This document shows, piece after piece, positions 9,130 through 17,044 of a stretch of DNA of 64,000 nucleotides; positions within the stretch are counted from its first letter, which is position 1, and the number at the start of each line of letters is the position of its first letter. This DNA comes from UBA5072 sp041737175. Lineage in GTDB: Bacteria > Bacteroidota > Bacteroidia > Bacteroidales > UBA10428. The notes under the pieces were generated by a model. The model ran no database searches. It saw only the letters and a list, made by a program, of their open reading frames with translations, and was not told the DNA's origin. The stretch lies in contig JBGSSF010000023.1 of assembly GCA_041737175.1 (NCBI GenBank), forward strand, positions 62,001 through 126,000, in the 5' to 3' direction. A program made the translations under genes and the position numbers.

Positions 9130-10323
9130 ATGATGATTTTAAGAAGGTTATTAGTTTTTGTTTCAGGTGCTTTTGGATTAATCATTCCTATTGCTGCGCA
9201 GAATTCAGGAACCGTCACGAATAAATTATTAGGTACTTTGAATGCCATTCAGACCACCGTTCCGTTTTTAACCATTGCACCCGATTCCAGGGCCGGAGCC
9301 ATGGGTGATATCGGGGTGGCAACCATGCCTGATGTGAATTCGCAACATTGGAATGCAGCCAAGTATCCCTTTATCAAGGGTGAATTCGGCGTTTCTTTGG
9401 CCTACACACCCTGGCTAAGAAACGTTGTCAATGATATCAATCTAGGTTATTTATCGGCATATTACCGCTTTGATGAAAAGCAGGTTGTAAGTGCTTCTTT
9501 GAAGTACTTCTCTTTGGGAGAGGTTATTTTCAGAGATATGGACGGTGTATTGGTCGGAAATTACAATCCCAACGAATTTGCTGTTGATGCCGGTTATTCA
9601 AGGCTGTTATCCGATCATTTTTCAGCGGCCCTTGTTCTGCGGTTTATCCGTTCAGATATTACCGGCGGAGGAAGCATTGAAGGTCAGCAATACAATGCCG
9701 GTTATTCGTTCGCGGCTGATTTGGGGCTTTATTACCAGCGCCCTCTTAACCTGGGCGGACTTACGGGTGAATTTGCCTGGGGGGCCAATTTTTCCAACCT
9801 CGGAACGAAAATATCTTATACAGAAGGCTCGGACAAGCAGTTTATACCGGCAAATCTACGGCTCGGCGCCAGGTATTCGCTTGAAATTGATGAATACAAC
9901 TCTCTTTCCCTGGCTTTTGATCTGAACAAATTGTTGGTACCCACACCTCCTATATATTTTAACGACAGCATCGATGATGATGGCAACCAGGTGGTTCAGT
10001 ATGGCAGAAAACCTGCTACATCCTTGCCTTTAAGTTGGATCCAGTCATTTTACGATGCTCCGGACGGATTCAACGAAGAAATGCACGAGATCATGGTGTC
10101 AGTCGGTTTGGAATACTGGTACAGGCAACAGTTTGCCATCCGTGCCGGCTACTTCAATGAGAGTGAAAATAAAGGAAACAGAAAGTATTTTGCAGCCGGG
10201 ATCGGACTGAAATTAAATGTATTCTTTATCGATTTTTCCTACCTGATCTCGACTTCCGGCAGAAACAATCCTCTTGCCAATACGATGCGTTTCACGCTGG
10301 GGCTTAATTTCGATAAACTCTGA
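9130..10323 (+). CDS. porV: T9SS outer membrane protein PorV (LptO)
   Basis: FadL-like 14-strand outer-membrane barrel that collects CTD cargo from the SprA/Sov translocon and carries it to the PorU sortase. A signal peptide (MMILRRLLVFVSGAFGLIIP...IAAQ) is followed by the conserved NAIQTTVPFLTIAPDSRAGA and MGDIGVATMPD, both PorV signatures. The length of 397 aa is as expected. Strands with alternating aromatic residues run to the C-terminus, which ends in a barrel-type strand (NTMRFTLGLNFDKL). It lies 154 bp after porU with a candidate promoter between, and 9 bp before ispF. Confidence 0.95.
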   Translation: MMILRRLLVFVSGAFGLIIPIAAQNSGTVTNKLLGTLNAIQTTVPFLTIAPDSRAGAMGDIGVATMPDVNSQHWNAAKYPFIKGEFGVSLAYTPWLRNVVNDINLGYLSAYYRFDEKQVVSASLKYFSLGEVIFRDMDGVLVGNYNPNEFAVDAGYSRLLSDHFSAALVLRFIRSDITGGGSIEGQQYNAGYSFAADLGLYYQRPLNLGGLTGEFAWGANFSNLGTKISYTEGSDKQFIPANLRLGARYSLEIDEYNSLSLAFDLNKLLVPTPPIYFNDSIDDDGNQVVQYGRKPATSLPLSWIQSFYDAPDGFNEEMHEIMVSVGLEYWYRQQFAIRAGYFNESENKGNRKYFAAGIGLKLNVFFIDFSYLISTSGRNNPLANTMRFTLGLNFDKL

Positions 10324-10332
10324 TAGCATCGC

Positions 10333-10815
10333 ATGAATATACGGGTAGGATTTGGTTACGATGTTCATCAGCTTGCCCCGGGCCGGAAACTGACAATCGG
10401 CGGAGTTGAAATTCCCCATGATCAAGGACCTGTAGCCCATTCCGACGGTGATGTTCTGATCCACGCCATTTGCGATGCGCTACTGGGTGCAGCTGGCCTT
10501 CGGGACATCGGGTATCAATTTCCCGACACATCCATGGATTTTAAGAATATCAGCAGTCTCACCCTGCTGCGCCGCACCTGTTCCCTGCTTAAAGAGCAGG
10601 GCTACCGGGTGGGTAACATGGATTCGACGCTTTGCCTGCAACGCCCTAAAATAAAAGACCATGTTCCCCGGATGATCACTATGCTGGCCGATGCCATGGA
10701 CACCGATGTGGCCAATGTATCCGTGAAAGCAACTACCACCGAGAAACTGGGATTTGTGGGTGAAGAAAAGGGGATTTCCGCTTACGCAGTGGTATTGATT
10801 CATAAGGAAGCATGA
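10333..10815 (+). CDS. ispF: 2-C-methyl-D-erythritol 2,4-cyclodiphosphate synthase
   Basis: MEP-pathway enzyme converting CDP-methylerythritol 2-phosphate to the 2,4-cyclodiphosphate with release of CMP. All landmarks are present: metal ligands in GYDVH (Asp10, His12) and AHSDGDVLIHAICDALLGA, the FPDT motif, and the nucleotide-site segment SVKATTTEKLGFVGEEKGI. The length of 160 aa is normal. It starts 9 bp after porV and overlaps the next gene by 4 bp (ATGA), so porV-ispF-CoA-binding protein is probably one transcript. The association with T9SS genes looks positional only. Confidence 0.96.
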   Translation: MNIRVGFGYDVHQLAPGRKLTIGGVEIPHDQGPVAHSDGDVLIHAICDALLGAAGLRDIGYQFPDTSMDFKNISSLTLLRRTCSLLKEQGYRVGNMDSTLCLQRPKIKDHVPRMITMLADAMDTDVANVSVKATTTEKLGFVGEEKGISAYAVVLIHKEA

Positions 10816-11171
10816 GTCTGACCGTTGTATTGGGAGCCAGTCCAAATCCCGAAAGGTTTTCCTACAAGGCTGTGATAAGTCTGAAAAGACATAATCATGA
10901 AGTGATAGCCATTGGCAAGCGCGAAGGATATATTGATAACATACCGATAATTACCGGACAACCTCCCATCGAAAATGTGCATACCGTGACAATGTATCTG
11001 GCTCCTTATCACCAGGGCGAGATCTTTGATTATGTCCTTTCACTTCGTCCCAGGCGTGTCATTTTCAATCCCGGCACCGAAAGCCCTGAGCTTAGGGAAT
11101 GGCTTGAAAGTTATAATATTGAGATAGTGCATGACTGTACATTGTTGATGCTGGCGGGAGGAAGGTACTGA
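10812..11171 (+). CDS. CoA-binding (Rossmann) domain protein
   Basis: Small stand-alone protein of the CoA_binding_2 family (119 aa), related to the CoA-binding half of succinyl-CoA synthetase alpha and to YccU-type proteins. The N-terminal nucleotide loop is VVLGASPNPERFSYKAV, followed by a strand ending VIAIGKREG. The C-terminal region PRRVIFNPGTESPELREWLE, then HDCTLLMLA, matches the family, in which a cysteine close to the C-terminus is conserved. The physiological ligand and role are unknown. It is translationally coupled to ispF through an ATGA overlap. Confidence 0.85.
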   Translation: MSLTVVLGASPNPERFSYKAVISLKRHNHEVIAIGKREGYIDNIPIITGQPPIENVHTVTMYLAPYHQGEIFDYVLSLRPRRVIFNPGTESPELREWLESYNIEIVHDCTLLMLAGGRY

Positions 11172-11242
11172 CGCAACCTTATCGATGTAACAACCATCTT
11201 CTGTTATATCCCGAGAAGTATCGACTAAAAAATTCCAAAACA

Positions 11243-12493
11243 ATGAAAGCAACCCTCTTTACTGCAATTCTGATGACAGCAACCCTGATTTCCTGCGAGA
11301 AAAACACAACCGAACCAACCCGGGTTTTTCAGGAAATTGTCGTCAACAAAACCACTGCCGATATTATTCAGTCCGATAATGAATTTGGCCTGGTCCTATT
11401 TCGTGAAGTGGTTTCATCTGATCCTGAATCCGATAACATTTTCGTGTCCCCGACCAGCATCGCGCTGGCATTGGCCATGACATACAATGGCGCAGCAGGA
11501 GAAACCAAAACAGCCATGGAAACTGCGCTCAGGAAAGAAGGATTCACTGCTGAAGAGATTAATTCCAGCTATAAAGGCCTTATTGACGCTCTTGTATCCG
11601 TTGATCCAAAGGTGCTGCTTGAAATTGCCAATTCAATCTGGTACCGCGAAGGTTTTACGGTGCTGCAGGAGTTTGTCACCATCAATCAGCAATACTACGA
11701 TGCAAGGGTCAGTTCTCTCGATTTCGAAGATGCCGGTGCCCCCGGGATAATTAATAATTGGGTGAGTGATAATACACATGACAAAATAAAAAAGATCGTT
11801 GAAGAAATTAACCCACAAACGGTCATGTACCTGATCAATGCCATTTATTTTAAAGGGATATGGCAAACCGAATTTAAAAAAGAAAATACTTCCGATGGTC
11901 CCTTTTACCTGCATGGCGGAGATCCGGTAACCGTACCGGTAATGAAACAAACAACAACACTGCGGTATACGGCCAATGAGGTGTTCTCCATGGCAGAGCT
12001 TCCTTATGGACAGGGAAATTTCAGCATGCTGGTCCTGTTACCCCAAACCGGTCTGTCAGCAGACAACATTGTGAGCGAACTCACACCCGGGAACTGGGAC
12101 ACATGGATGGCTGAACTGACAGAAAGGAACATTGATCTGGAACTTCCGAGATTCACGTTTGAATACAAGAATGAGCTGAATAACGAGCTGGAAGCCATGG
12201 GCATGGGTATTGCATTTTTAGATGGCCTGGCGGATTTTTCAAAAATATACGGCGCCGGTGGATTGTTCATCTCCAAAGTGCTTCACAAATCATTTGTTGA
12301 AGTGAATGAGGAGGGCACTGAAGCTGCAGCAGTCACTTCGGTTGAAATGGAACTGACATCGGTCGGCCCGGAACCGCAGGTCACGGAGTTTCATGTGGAC
12401 CGTCCTTTTCTTTTTGCCATACGGGAAAAATCAACCGGAACCATTTTATTTATCGGTCGGGTGAATAATCCACTGACGAAAGCAAACGGCTGA
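11243..12493 (+). CDS. Serpin-family protease inhibitor, lipoprotein
   Basis: Suicide-substrate inhibitor of serine or cysteine proteases. The signal peptide ends in LISC, so Cys18 is probably lipidated and the inhibitor anchored in the envelope, likely facing outward or in the periplasm. The serpin core is complete: FVSPTSIALALAMTYNGA, LINAIYFKGIWQ, MLVLLPQTG, and the C-terminal DRPFLFAIREKSTGTILFIGRV. The hinge VNEEGTEAAAVTS has the small residues needed for loop insertion, so it should be inhibitory. Counting from the hinge glycine as P15 gives P1-P1' of Thr-Ser, which would favour elastase-like or small-residue proteases; this is inference. It lies 71 bp after the CoA-binding gene, and co-transcription is uncertain. 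Confidence 0.92.
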   Translation: MKATLFTAILMTATLISCEKNTTEPTRVFQEIVVNKTTADIIQSDNEFGLVLFREVVSSDPESDNIFVSPTSIALALAMTYNGAAGETKTAMETALRKEGFTAEEINSSYKGLIDALVSVDPKVLLEIANSIWYREGFTVLQEFVTINQQYYDARVSSLDFEDAGAPGIINNWVSDNTHDKIKKIVEEINPQTVMYLINAIYFKGIWQTEFKKENTSDGPFYLHGGDPVTVPVMKQTTTLRYTANEVFSMAELPYGQGNFSMLVLLPQTGLSADNIVSELTPGNWDTWMAELTERNIDLELPRFTFEYKNELNNELEAMGMGIAFLDGLADFSKIYGAGGLFISKVLHKSFVEVNEEGTEAAAVTSVEMELTSVGPEPQVTEFHVDRPFLFAIREKSTGTILFIGRVNNPLTKANG

Positions 12494-12567
12494 TCAAACA
12501 GGTTATTTACGGATGGTGTTAAATTGCAAAATGATGTATCTTCACCTGAAAGGAATATCTGACGGTT

Positions 12568-13554
12568 ATGAGAAGGTATATTATGATGCTGCTGTTTTCG
12601 GGATTGAATATAGTCGCTTATAATCAGGTTATTAATGGCACTGTTTTCGATAAAAAGACCAACGAAAAAATTGGTTTTGCCACACTTTATTTCAACGGCA
12701 CTTTTGTGGGGACTTATTCCGATGAGAACGGCCATTTCGAGCTGGATATCTCAAAAAATGCTTCCATGCCCTTAACAGTAAGTGCCATAGGATATTACTC
12801 CGTTACAATCACCGATCTGCCAATCGACAAACCTATCCCGGTTTACCTCACACCCAAAGTTTATCAAATGAAAGAAGTGGTTGTGAGTGCAAAATCCCGT
12901 ACCATGCAAAGAAAGGCGAACCTGAGAACCTTCAGGGACCAGTTTCTGGGAGCTACGGATAATGCCGGGGATTGCATTATACTGAATGAAAGCGATATTA
13001 CCTTTAATTATGATTCCGATGATGATACACTGAAGGCTTTTGCTTCAAAACCAATCCTTATCGACAACAGGGCATTGGGGTATAAAATTACCTATTATCT
13101 CGATAAATTCGAGTATTATAGAAAAAGTAATTCCTTCATCTTTAAGGGGAATATTATTTTTAATGAGGATCTGATAACGGAAGAATCTCAAAAACAAACC
13201 TTTGAAAGAAAAAGAAAAACGGTTTATCTCGGATCGAGGATGCACTTTTTCAGGATTTTATGGGCAGATGATTTCAAATCCAGCGGATTTGTCATCCGGA
13301 ATTCGGCTGGCGAAAATCTGACTTACCATGATATTGTCAAAAACAAAGATGCCCGGGTTAAGTTTCTTCAGTACCCTGAAAACCTGAATATATGCTATTA
13401 TACCAAGGAACCCATCAGCAAGCTTATTTTTCTAAAGCAGCAGGTTTTTTTTGACAGCAACGGGTATTTCGATCCCTCCGGTATAAGCTGGGAAGGCGCA
13501 ATGGTTAAGCAACGCATTGCTGACTGGCTGCCATACGAGTATTCACTACATTAA
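12568..13554 (+). CDS. Carboxypeptidase-regulatory-like domain protein, unknown function
   Basis: Predicted exported protein of 328 aa. A short signal-like N-terminus (MRRYIMMLLFSGLNIVAYNQ) leads into a carboxypeptidase D regulatory-like domain: VINGTVFDKKTNEKIGFATL, then FVGTYSDENGHFELDI, ending near residue 100 with YLTPKVYQMKEVVVSA. This is the module usually found in front of TonB-dependent receptors, but no plug or barrel follows. The remaining 220 residues (from RTMQRKANLRTFRDQFLG) resemble a conserved C-terminal domain common in Bacteroidota proteins of this type whose function I do not know. It has its own 74-bp upstream spacer and is followed by a heptanucleotide repeat array and the fabD promoter. 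Confidence 0.75.
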   Translation: MRRYIMMLLFSGLNIVAYNQVINGTVFDKKTNEKIGFATLYFNGTFVGTYSDENGHFELDISKNASMPLTVSAIGYYSVTITDLPIDKPIPVYLTPKVYQMKEVVVSAKSRTMQRKANLRTFRDQFLGATDNAGDCIILNESDITFNYDSDDDTLKAFASKPILIDNRALGYKITYYLDKFEYYRKSNSFIFKGNIIFNEDLITEESQKQTFERKRKTVYLGSRMHFFRILWADDFKSSGFVIRNSAGENLTYHDIVKNKDARVKFLQYPENLNICYYTKEPISKLIFLKQQVFFDSNGYFDPSGISWEGAMVKQRIADWLPYEYSLH

Positions 13555-13567
13555 CATACTCCCAGTT

Positions 13568-13592
13568 CCTTGTCCCTTGTCCCTTGTCCCTT
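13568..13592. repeat. Heptanucleotide tandem repeat array A
   Basis: Three perfect copies of CCTTGTC (13568-13588) plus a four-base partial copy, in the spacer between the carboxypeptidase-regulatory gene and fabD. It ends next to the -33 element of the fabD promoter. The period of 7 bp is shared with two other arrays in this window that have different unit sequences. Confidence 0.85.
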
Positions 13593-13594
13593 TT

Positions 13595-13625
13595 TTTGCA
13601 TTTCATCAATAAGTAACTAATTTTG
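13595..13625 (+). promoter_or_regulatory. fabD promoter (Bacteroidota type)
   Basis: TTTG at 13595-13598, a 19-bp spacer, then TAATTTTG at 13618-13625. This is an exact TTTG-N19-TAnnTTTG arrangement, 25 bp ahead of the fabD ATG. It is the best promoter match in the window. Confidence 0.75.
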
Positions 13626-13650
13626 TCCCCCTAATTCAAATCACTTCAAA

Positions 13651-14538
13651 ATGAAAGCATACGTATTCCCCGGTCAGGGCACTCAATATGTGGGTATGGG
13701 CAAAGATCTGTATGAAAACTTTCCCCAGGCCAAGGAACTTTTTGAGACTGCAAACCAGATCCTGGGATTCCGGATCACTGACCTGATGTTCTCAGGAACT
13801 GATGATGATCTGAGACAGACCAGGGTAACACAACCGGCAATTTTTCTTCATTCCGTTATACTTGCCAGAGTCCTGGGAAAGCAATTCCAACCCGATATGG
13901 CAGCCGGGCATTCATTGGGTGAATTTTCCGCACTGGTGGCAGCAGGAGCCCTTTCTTTTGAAAACGGCCTGGTTCTTGTTTCACAACGTGCCGGAGCCAT
14001 GCAGAAAGCCTGCGAACTGAAGCCTTCCACAATGGCGGCCATACTCGGTCTGGAAGATGAAGTTGTCGAAAAAGTTTGTCAGGAGATCAGCGCTGTGGTA
14101 GTCACGGCCAATTACAACAGTCCCGGTCAGATCGTGATTTCCGGTTCGATCGAAGGAATTGATCAGGCCATTGAAAAACTGAATGCCGCCGGCGCTAAAA
14201 GAGCGCTCAAATTATCCGTGGGCGGCGCTTTTCATTCGCCGTTGATGGAACCTGCCAAGATTGAACTTGGAGAAGCGATTGACAATGCAAATTTCACTAA
14301 ACCCATCTGCCCGGTATACCAGAATGTAACGGCTAAACCTTCCACCGAACCGGCGGTGATACGGGAAAATCTGAAAACGCAGCTCACTGCTCCTGTCAGG
14401 TGGACGCAAACGGTAAAAAATATGCTGGCCGACGGAGCTACCGGTTTTTATGAAGTGGGACCGGGTACAGTTTTGCAGGGCCTGATCAAAAAAGTGGATC
14501 GCAGTATTATTGCCGAAAGTGTGAAAACGGGGAACTAA
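13651..14538 (+). CDS. fabD: Malonyl-CoA:ACP transacylase (FabD)
   Basis: Loads malonyl units onto acyl carrier protein for type II fatty acid synthesis in the cytosol. The active-site serine is in AGHSLGEFSAL (Ser88). The arginine that holds the malonyl carboxylate is in SQRAGAM (Arg113), and the catalytic histidine is in GGAFHSPLM (His195). The N-terminal FPGQGTQYVGMG is typical, and the length of 295 aa is normal. It appears monocistronic, with a strong promoter directly upstream, and faces a convergent TonB-plug gene 11 bp away. Confidence 0.97.
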   Translation: MKAYVFPGQGTQYVGMGKDLYENFPQAKELFETANQILGFRITDLMFSGTDDDLRQTRVTQPAIFLHSVILARVLGKQFQPDMAAGHSLGEFSALVAAGALSFENGLVLVSQRAGAMQKACELKPSTMAAILGLEDEVVEKVCQEISAVVVTANYNSPGQIVISGSIEGIDQAIEKLNAAGAKRALKLSVGGAFHSPLMEPAKIELGEAIDNANFTKPICPVYQNVTAKPSTEPAVIRENLKTQLTAPVRWTQTVKNMLADGATGFYEVGPGTVLQGLIKKVDRSIIAESVKTGN

Positions 14539-14549
14539 AGAGCAAGCGA

Positions 14550-15263
14550 TTATTCTTTATCAACAGCGTACTTTTTTGTCGTAATAAGGATGACGCCGCC
14601 GTATCCCCTTGATCCGTACATGGCGGCTGCAGTGGACTTCAATACCTCTACCGATTTCACAGTTGAAGGGGAAAGATAACCGATATCGTTAACCGGAACC
14701 CCGTCAACAATGATCAGCGGTGCGATTGGCCCCTGGAGGTTCTTGGAATCCTGTATATTAATGGTTGTTCCGCTCACCATAACGCCCGGCATTTTACGCA
14801 GCATATCGTAAATCGAAGAATAAGCTTCCTTTGTTTCCTCTGCATCCACTTTTTGGATATCAGTCGTCTTGTTTCTATCTCTGACTTTATTATACCCGGT
14901 ATTGACGAGATCGTCGCCAGGTGCAACCGCATTATCATTCTTTTGTTGCGATGACACCGCACCAAAACTGAAATTGATCAGTATCCTGCCGGCAATATCC
15001 TCCTCCTTAATGCCGCTTCCAAAAGTAAAGATTCCTATCCGCTTGGCTTTGGGACTTACCTTGATTTTATAATTACCCAGTGCATCAGTCCTGGCACTGG
15101 TATTATTTCCATCAATCATCACCACGGCATTGGCAATGGGTGCCCCATCTATATCCAGCACATTGCCTGTAATCGTAAACTTCTTGCTATCTTGCTGTCC
15201 GGATACCTGAGTTACAGATATACAGAAAAAGCACGCCAACAATAAAAATATCCTTATTTTCAT
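14550..15263 (-). CDS. Carboxypeptidase-regulatory plus TonB-plug protein without a barrel
   Basis: Exported protein of 237 aa. Signal peptide MKIRIFLLLACFFCISVTQVSG; carboxypeptidase-regulatory-like domain at about residues 28-100 (FTITGNVLDIDGAPIANAVV, then ALGNYKIKV); a linker of about 40 residues; then a TonB-receptor plug at about 145-232 (YSSIYDMLRKMPGVMVSG, LIIVDGVPVNDI, STAAAMYGSRGYGGVILITT). It stops where a receptor would enter its 22-strand barrel, at KKYAVDKE. The ending is clean: the convergent fabD gene follows at once and leaves no room for barrel remnants, so this looks like a deliberate short form. Such plug-only proteins may interact with TonB or act as carriers, but no function is established. 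Confidence 0.8.
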   Translation of the reverse strand: MKIRIFLLLACFFCISVTQVSGQQDSKKFTITGNVLDIDGAPIANAVVMIDGNNTSARTDALGNYKIKVSPKAKRIGIFTFGSGIKEEDIAGRILINFSFGAVSSQQKNDNAVAPGDDLVNTGYNKVRDRNKTTDIQKVDAEETKEAYSSIYDMLRKMPGVMVSGTTINIQDSKNLQGPIAPLIIVDGVPVNDIGYLSPSTVKSVEVLKSTAAAMYGSRGYGGVILITTKKYAVDKE

Positions 15264-15463
15264 GATAAAAGTTTTTTAGTCCCTACAAATAAATTAGGAT
15301 TAAAGTTATGTCGAAAATTCTTAAAAGCCAACTTATTCCGACCAACATGAATATTTTAGGGACAAACAACCTATAAATGACTACTTTTATTATCTTTAGA
15401 CAGTCATATTGACTTTGAAAATAAAGAGATAAAGGTTAATCATTTGCATTCTGCGTCTCCTCT

Positions 15464-16984
15464 ATGAAAAAGAAATGGATCTGGTTTGTACCTGGACTTT
15501 TAACCGGGATTTTAATTGTCGGATCGGGATCGGTTGCTGTAAAACGCACTTCCACCAATGAATACTGCAATTCATGCCATTCAATTCATCCCCATTCCAC
15601 GGTCTCCTGGAAGCAATCGGTCCATTATCAGACGGAATCAGGAACGCATACCAATTGCGTTGACTGTCATTTACCGCCACATGGTCAAGGGTATCTGAAA
15701 GAAAAAATAAAAACCGGTGCCAGGGATGTATGGGGCAAATGGACCAAGGATTCCGCATCGTTTAATTGGGAAGACAAAGGAAAGCTTGAACATGCCAGGA
15801 AACATGTTTATAATTCCTCCTGCATCGCCTGTCATGAAAATTTATTTCCTCCAAAACTTACCAAGGAGGGAGCCGACGCGCACCTTTACTATACCAGCAA
15901 GAACAAACCTGCGGATGTTGAGTGCATCAATTGTCACCTGAATGCCGGTCATTACATCGAAGGCTATGTGCATGGCGGAAATACAGGATTCGGCGCAACA
16001 ACACAAGGAAATAAGGAAAAATACAGCATGCCTGCAACGGTTACCCGCTTTGAAGACTTTAAGGAACTGGTCCCGGGTTCCACCGTTGCCTTCACCATGG
16101 TGGCAGTTCCGGGTGGTGCATTCAGCATGGGTTCCCCTGCTGATGAACCTTTGCGGAAGGATGACGAAGGTCCCGTCATTCAGGTGAAAGTAGATTCATT
16201 TTATATGGCCGAAGTGGAGGTTTCCTGGGACGAATACCTTGCTTTTTACGCACAGACTTCCGGAGAGGGACGGTCAACCGATACCGAAGGACTTCGTGCC
16301 GGTGATCAGAAGACCGATGCGATAACGGGTGCAACACCGCCTTACGGACAACCCGATCAGGGCTGGGGAAAAGGATTGAGACCAGCTATTTCCATCAGCT
16401 ATCATGCTGCGGAAACTTATTGCAGGTGGCTCTCCCTGGTCACCGGGAAAAACTACAGGCTTCCCACGGAAGCGGAATGGGAATATGCTTGCCGCGGAGG
16501 AACAACTTCACCTTATTTCTTCAGGGGAGAACCCAACAAATTCGAAAAAAGCGGCTTACGGGCCAAATTATCAAAGAATGACACAACCGGTATTAACACC
16601 TTTGTCGTTTATGCTGAAAACAGCATGCTCAAAACACAGGAACCGTCATTTGTCAGTGCGAATCCGTTTGGGCTGAAAAATATGGCAGGGAACGTTGCTG
16701 AGTTCTGCAGTGACTGGTATCAACCGGATGCTTATGCAAAATACCCGGGAGATATCGTGATAAATCCCAAAGGTCCTTCATCCGGCACGGAAAGAGTGAT
16801 CCGGGGTGGTTCCTTCAGAGATGCTGCAGGTAAGGTGAGAAGCGCTGCCCGTGATTATACCCGCACCGAAGCATGGCTTCACACTGACCCGCAAATCCCC
16901 AAGAGCATCTGGTGGTACTCCGATTGTTTTTACGTGGGATTCAGGGTCGTATGCGAATATGATGACAGTACAGGCAAAAAATAA
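15464..16984 (+). CDS. NapC/NirT-type tetraheme cytochrome c fused to an FGE/SUMF1-like domain
   Basis: The N-terminus has one membrane helix (IWFVPGLLTGILIVGSG) followed by TSTNEYCNSCH, like NapC/NrfH quinol dehydrogenases. Four CxxCH haem sites are visible: CNSCH, CVDCH, CIACH and CINCH, all within the first 165 residues. From about residue 205 a formylglycine-generating-enzyme-like domain begins (VAVPGGAFSMGSP) and continues with YRLPTEAEWEYACRGG, NMAGNVAEFCSDWY and GGSFRDAAGKVRSAARDY to the end. The expected location is a membrane anchor with both domains in the periplasm. It heads an operon with two Tat-exported sugar enzymes (60 bp and 5 bp gaps). Electron transfer to or from the quinone pool is inferred from the NapC part. 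Whether the FGE-like part is catalytic cannot be decided. Confidence 0.88.
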   Translation: MKKKWIWFVPGLLTGILIVGSGSVAVKRTSTNEYCNSCHSIHPHSTVSWKQSVHYQTESGTHTNCVDCHLPPHGQGYLKEKIKTGARDVWGKWTKDSASFNWEDKGKLEHARKHVYNSSCIACHENLFPPKLTKEGADAHLYYTSKNKPADVECINCHLNAGHYIEGYVHGGNTGFGATTQGNKEKYSMPATVTRFEDFKELVPGSTVAFTMVAVPGGAFSMGSPADEPLRKDDEGPVIQVKVDSFYMAEVEVSWDEYLAFYAQTSGEGRSTDTEGLRAGDQKTDAITGATPPYGQPDQGWGKGLRPAISISYHAAETYCRWLSLVTGKNYRLPTEAEWEYACRGGTTSPYFFRGEPNKFEKSGLRAKLSKNDTTGINTFVVYAENSMLKTQEPSFVSANPFGLKNMAGNVAEFCSDWYQPDAYAKYPGDIVINPKGPSSGTERVIRGGSFRDAAGKVRSAARDYTRTEAWLHTDPQIPKSIWWYSDCFYVGFRVVCEYDDSTGKK

Positions 16985-17044
16985 TACAGATAAAAAGAAC
17001 CTTTTTAATCAACCCACAATAATACCAACATAAAATCTTCAATT

